64,000 nucleotides of DNA from Gonatopus flavifemur (lineage: Eukaryota > Arthropoda > Insecta > Hymenoptera > Dryinidae). Below are positions 59,641-64,000 of this stretch, one piece after another; positions within the stretch are counted from its first letter, which is position 1, and each line of letters opens with the position of its first letter. The translations under genes were made by a program, and so were the position numbers. The DNA lies in contig JAFFJZ010000001.1 in assembly GCA_018340375.1 (NCBI GenBank), forward strand, positions 49,654,001-49,718,000, given 5' to 3'. Under the pieces are notes generated by a model, which saw only the letters and a program-made list of their open reading frames with translations, had not been told where the DNA came from and ran no database searches.

Positions 59641-59868
59641 TGTTGTTGAAGTTTGAATCGTTTATAGAAATGAAACGGAAATTGACACTCATAAAATCTG
59701 ATGAATTATCGTTATTCATCTTCTCGAATTGACTTCTTAGAACTGGAAACGCCGTTAAAAAAATATACTGCAAGATTTTTAGGTTTTTAACAGCCGAGTA
59801 TTTCACTATTCGATTACGAATCCGTTTCAATAAACGATTCAAACTCCAGCAACATTGAGAAGTGGCAC
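59641..59868. mobile_element. Hairpin-ended repeat (copy 1)
   Basis: TGTTGAAGTTTGAATCGTTTA at the left faces TAAACGATTCAAACTCCAGC at the right. A second copy lies at 61438-61656 in the same orientation. Confidence 0.75.
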
Positions 59869-60130
59869 TTTTTGCGCGAGTGTTATGAGAAGAATATTTT
59901 ATTTCATATGAAAAAGTAATGGGTTATTTTCTGCGTTTGATCATTGTCGTTTTTCCCATATTGAGTGGAATATCAGAAATCTGCTATCAATTCCTGCAAA
60001 ACATGATTGATTGGGATCATTTTCAATGACTTTTGAAAATCTCAATGAAGAGATTGAGTGTATAGAGGAATGATGGGTCAAAAAAGTATTTCCCCACATG
60101 CATTTTTATGTAATTCTATTAAAATTGCTA

Positions 60131-60408
60131 CACGGAAAAAAAGGAATAGCTGTGGTAACTACTCACTCTTTTAGCACCCTTTTTTCACCGCTGTAGCTGA
60201 AATAATTGCAGCTGTAGCTATTTTTTAGCTACCGCAGTAGGAAATCGTAGCTGTAACTGCACAGCTTTTGTGGTTGATATTTGCATATCCGGATAATTTA
60301 ACTGTTGAATTTTCGGAGCAACAGCTACATTCCTTGCTACTACCACTAAAAAATAGCTCCCGAGCCAATTTTTAGCTATTCCAATAATAGCTAATTATTT
60401 TCTTCGTG
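60131..60408. mobile_element. CAC-end MITE, TAGCTG variant
   Basis: Starts CACGGAAAAAAAGGAATAGC, ends GCTAATTATTTTCTTCGTG, flanked by TA on both sides. The interior repeats TAGCTG and CAGCTA motifs, a variant of the TTGCTG family. Confidence 0.8.
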
Positions 60409-61437
60409 TATATTATTCAATTCTCACATAAATTCACCCCACAAAATAATTTCATAATATTTTTATAAATCCTATACATATTTTATGAAAATTATATATG
60501 AATTTCATAACATTTTTCAAAATGAGATTTTGTATAATTTTTATAGAATCCGTATATAAGTTCTTGAAATTAGATTTCACAAATGGAAATACTTCAGTGA
60601 CCCACTGTACTGAACGAAATTATTATTCACTATTACTAAAAAAATACGATGAAAAGAATCAAAAAATTCTTTGCAGTAAATATAACTATTTTTCAGTCAC
60701 CGCAATAATTTTTTGAATAGCCACAACTTTAAAAATGAACCCGGATTCCTTCGTGAAATTAACCTATTATATTCCTCACTGTGAGAATTTGTAAGAAGGT
60801 TTTTATGAATACATGAGGGACTGTAGTGCTGTCTGGGATACTACTGCATCTTCTTGCTTAGAAACCTAGGAAGAGAAGAGACCTTGAGGACTGAAAAGAG
60901 ATGAAGAAAATAATAATATAGCAAGCATGGATGAAACTTGTAATTCTTCAATCATAAGTTCCCTAAAAAATTGTATAATCTTGAAAAGTATCACGTTATT
61001 GAATCCATTTCAATCGATCCTCAATGAGATTCTGATGAATAAACCACGAGAATTCTTTGAATCTCCTCAATTCAGAATTCTTTCAAATGAATTCGCTCGA
61101 ATCCATTAGAAGACTGTGAAATTTTGAACAAAATCGTTGAGAAAACATAAATACTTCAGTACATTTACTACCAAACAATGTACACCTGCAACACTTTACG
61201 ATCTTTCATACCACAGACTCCCCTATGAACACGCTTCACCTGTGTTTTTCTGCTCTCGGTTACATGTGCATGTAAAGCAATAAAATGTCTGCAAATAAAA
61301 ATTTTCAATGGACTTTGAATTTTTTTGTTCATTTTCGTTACAAACCGTTTATAAAACGTAACAACCAATTGAAGTAGTGGTGGCGATCCTTGAAGAGGAT
61401 GGATCTTTTTTTTATATAACAAAATATACAATTTTTA
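60409..61437. other. Unassigned sequence
   Basis: No supported gene or repeat. Confidence 0.4.
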
Positions 61438-61656
61438 TGTTCTTGAAGTTTGAATTGTTTATAGGAACGAAACGAAAATTCGAACTCCCAAAATCTGATG
61501 AATCATCGTTATTTATCTTCTCGAAATGATTCTTCGTAATTTTTAGCATCGATCAAACAATGTCCTGCAAGTGTTTTGGGTGTTTAACAGCTGAGTATTT
61601 CGTTATTTGATTACTAATTCATTTCAATGAACGATCCAAACTTGAGCAACATTCAT
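61438..61656. mobile_element. Hairpin-ended repeat (copy 2)
   Basis: About 80% alike to 59641-59868 (AAATCTGATGAATCATCGTT and TTTAACAGCTGAGTATTTC shared with small changes). Confidence 0.75.
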
Positions 61657-61916
61657 TTTTATAAATTTCACAAAAACTGGATACTTTTTATATCAAAAAG
61701 GATCGATCTGTTTCAAGGATTGCCGTCAATATATTCGAGAAGAGTTGTTGTATTGTGAAGAATTTTTTCAACAATCCGATTATCGATTGTCATTAATATT
61801 AGGCATTATTTACAAATATCACTCGAAACACTTTTGATAGAATTAACCACCTTTCTTCCCAAACTGATTTCAAGTATAAAAGCGAACTGTGTAGTCTCTG
61901 ATAATTCTAACTTACC

Positions 61917-62122
61917 ATCCGAATACCCGTTTATATGTTGATTAACGTGATTTCGGCTAACAGCGTGTAATTTACTATCACGAACGAATCATTATCATCA
62001 CATCCGAGAGATCCTCTCATTGCCTTGTGAAGAACTTCAAAGATATTATCAATTTTATCCACTTTCGATAAAAGGAACTGTAAAGGACTGTTATCTGCCG
62101 TCGATAAATAATTATTTTCCAT
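61917..62122 (-). CDS. Possible exon, unrecognised protein
   Basis: An ATG-started frame encodes MENNYLSTADNSPLQFLLSK and about 40 further residues in a helix-forming style. A strong GTAAGT donor follows at 61916 (minus), but only in the next frame, which would need a one-base shift near 61978. It could be a decayed or misread exon of an unknown gene. No function can be given. Confidence 0.2.
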
Positions 62123-62725
62123 TATTTTGAATAATCTTTTTCCAAAATAATTATAGTTTTCATCAAAATCACATTTGCTGATTATTATTGATAAGGAAAT
62201 ACGATTTCATTTATATTTTCAAATTTATTTTCTAATCTCTCGTTCAAAACGTCTTTGAGCTTTGTTATTGCATTGGAAGATGTCCTCAGTGTCACGTTCG
62301 TCACATAAATGAATTCATGAAATGAAATGGAGATAAAAATTCTTTGACGTAAATTTCCAAAAATAGATCAAGATGTTTTTCATTTCTAATTCAAAAGCAG
62401 GTCATCCACATTTTTTTGCGTGTATGTATATATATATATATGTATTTTCTTGAAACTTGACTTACGGTACTTTTAACTTTTCGACATCAAAAAAAGAAAT
62501 TTATAGTCTCGAAAAATCCTAATAAAAAATTTTCATTTTATCTGAAAGTGTATAATGAAGTTTTTCAATTAAAATCTTGTGTAGAATGAAAAAATAATGT
62601 ATAAGAATTTATTCCATTGGTAAAATAACTCGATCATGTCTTTATTGAGAAATTGAATGGATCAAGGAACGTTTTATTCACATTGCGTGAATATTCTGTA
62701 AAAGTTTATCAAAAGTAATTTTGAC

Positions 62726-62945
62726 TACACTGAGAGAAATTTCTATAGTCACTGTAACTAAAACATTTTAACTAAACATTCCTAATGAGAGCTACTAAAA
62801 CGCTGGTTGATTCAACCAAAAAAGTATAGTTGATTCATCACTTCGTTGCATCAACTATATTTTCTTGGTTGAATTAATCAAATTTCCAATAGCTTTTGCT
62901 AAGAATATTTGGTTGAAGCATTTTTGTTACAGTAACCTCAAAAAC
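62726..62945. repeat. Hairpin with CACTGAG left end
   Basis: TA-CACTGAGAGAAATTTC at 62728 opens a hairpin (TTGATTCAACCAAAAAAGTA and complement). The right end is not clear. Confidence 0.5.
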
Positions 62946-62974
62946 TTTTCCCAATGCAGCACGAACATGAGCCA

Positions 62975-63515
62975 CCCGTATGGAAATATTTCGCTGAAAA
63001 ATGTCTGCAAAACTATGAAAAATCTCTGAAAAAAAATGAAAAAATTCTGACAAACTCTGAGAATCTCTGAAATTTTGATGAGAAATCTAATATTTTTGGG
63101 ACATTCTTTACAGACTTTTTTCAGACTTTTTTCAGAGTTTCCCAGAGTTTTTTCATACTTTTTTCCAGAGAAATCCTGAAATTCAATAAATACATTCATA
63201 TGCCGTATTCAAATATCATGTGTGAAAAAGTGTTTGAAAATTTTTTCTAAAAGTCAGAAAAATGTTAGCAATCCATCAGAGTTTTGTCAGAGTTTTTTCA
63301 GAGTGCAATTTCGTTACTATTTCTCTGAAAAAGAATGAGAAAACTCTGAGAAACTCTGAAAAAAGTCTGTAAAGACTGTCCCAAAAATATTAGATTTCTC
63401 ATCAAAATTTCAGAGATTCTCAGAGTTTGTCAGAGTTTCTCAGAATTTTTTCATTTTTTTTCAGAGATTTTTCATAGTTTTACAGACATTTTTCAGCGAA
63501 ATATTTCCATATGGG
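62975..63515. mobile_element. Hairpin element with CTCTGA motifs
   Basis: Arms of about 170 bp (GGAAATATTTCGCTGAAAAA and complement) enclose a middle in which CTCTGA, TCAGAG and GTCTG recur dozens of times in both orientations. Confidence 0.8.
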
Positions 63516-63529
63516 CAGCCGTTGAATTA

Positions 63530-63690
63530 GCTTCTGCAGATAAATTTTAGCTGTTATAGGAAATGAATTAGCTACAAATGCACATTTGTTTGCTGTCATA
63601 ATTAAAAAATTTCGCTGCAAAAGCTAATTTAATGGTTGTCCGTGTCCGTGCTAACCACTTAGCTGCTGCAGCTGAATTATTTTTTCCGTG
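63530..63690. mobile_element. TAGCTG-family CAC-end remnant
   Basis: TAGCTG and CAGCTA motifs end at AATTATTTTTTCCGTG. The left end is missing, perhaps displaced by the element at 62975-63515. Confidence 0.5.
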
Positions 63691-63853
63691 CGATGTTTTG
63701 TATAATTCAATAGACATCCCACAATCCTTTTTTACACAAAAATGTACATGCAAGTATGTAAAAAATCACCCATCGTTAGTTTGGTAATGTGCCATGAATC
63801 TTCGTAGTCTATATACAATACAAGACAGTAATCTATATTAAAAACATCCTACA

Positions 63854-64000
63854 CTGAGAAAAATTTTCTTGTACAATTTCCCATCATTGCTGGTAAATTT
63901 AGGATATAACCTGAGAACTACAAAATGTACTGTCAAACACGGTAAATTGAACTGTTATTCTATTGACATCTACGACCAAAGCGAGTGAAGATAGCTAAAA
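63854..64000. mobile_element. Left end of a CAC-end element running off the window
   Basis: TA-CACTGAGAAAAATTTTC opens here. No right end lies before 64000. Confidence 0.5.

Noticed and set aside
2227..60408. Assignment of the CAC-end MITEs to Tc1/mariner because many are flanked by TA
   Set aside because: Several have matched CA, TG, TT or AT flanks, which Tc1/mariner insertion at TA cannot give, and the ends do not match the mariner at 57563-58829.

Overview
The window is eukaryotic nuclear DNA from an animal, most likely an insect. It is AT-rich and gene-poor, its genes are split by introns with GT/AG borders, and it holds a DD34D mariner, insect-type LINE fragments, hAT remnants and many small inverted-repeat elements (MITEs). 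I cannot fix the order or species by eye. There are no operons, CRISPR arrays, rRNA genes or intact tRNA genes.

Layout. 1-10 kb: MITEs, a 5'-truncated LINE (4506-5640) and a 1.7-kb foldback element (7559-9255). 10-20 kb: mostly unassigned sequence, MITEs, two tandem repeats and a decayed copy of one exon of the LAMP gene (12561-13250). 20.5-20.9 kb: a second LINE scrap. 23.3-31.8 kb, minus strand: the one host gene I can recognise, a lysosome-associated membrane protein (LAMP). Its exons join in phase and carry the four LAMP cysteines and a membrane anchor; its introns are full of MITEs. 33.5-36.6 kb: a broken hAT transposase interrupted by a MITE. 38.7-50.6 kb: what I read as one large two-gene CACTA/EnSpm-like transposon (CAC...GTG ends, TA duplication). 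It carries a zinc-finger Tnp2-like transposase (40824-43393) and a ten-exon companion gene with a SAM-like N-terminus (43885-47951), both on the minus strand, plus later nested insertions. 50.6-57.5 kb: MITEs. 57.6-58.8 kb: a complete-ended mariner with one stop codon. 58.8-64 kb: more MITEs.

How the parts fit. At least 17 MITEs begin CAC and end GTG (or close variants), with a matching 2-bp target duplication that is not only TA. Their ends (CACGGAGAAAAA, CACTGAAAAAAA and similar) match the ends of the 11.9-kb two-gene element, so that element is a candidate source of the transposition activity that spread them. Several MITE families have interiors built from one short motif repeated in both orientations, reminiscent of the subterminal transposase-binding repeats of CACTA elements. 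The link is inference. Exon structures and family calls were read by eye, without searches.
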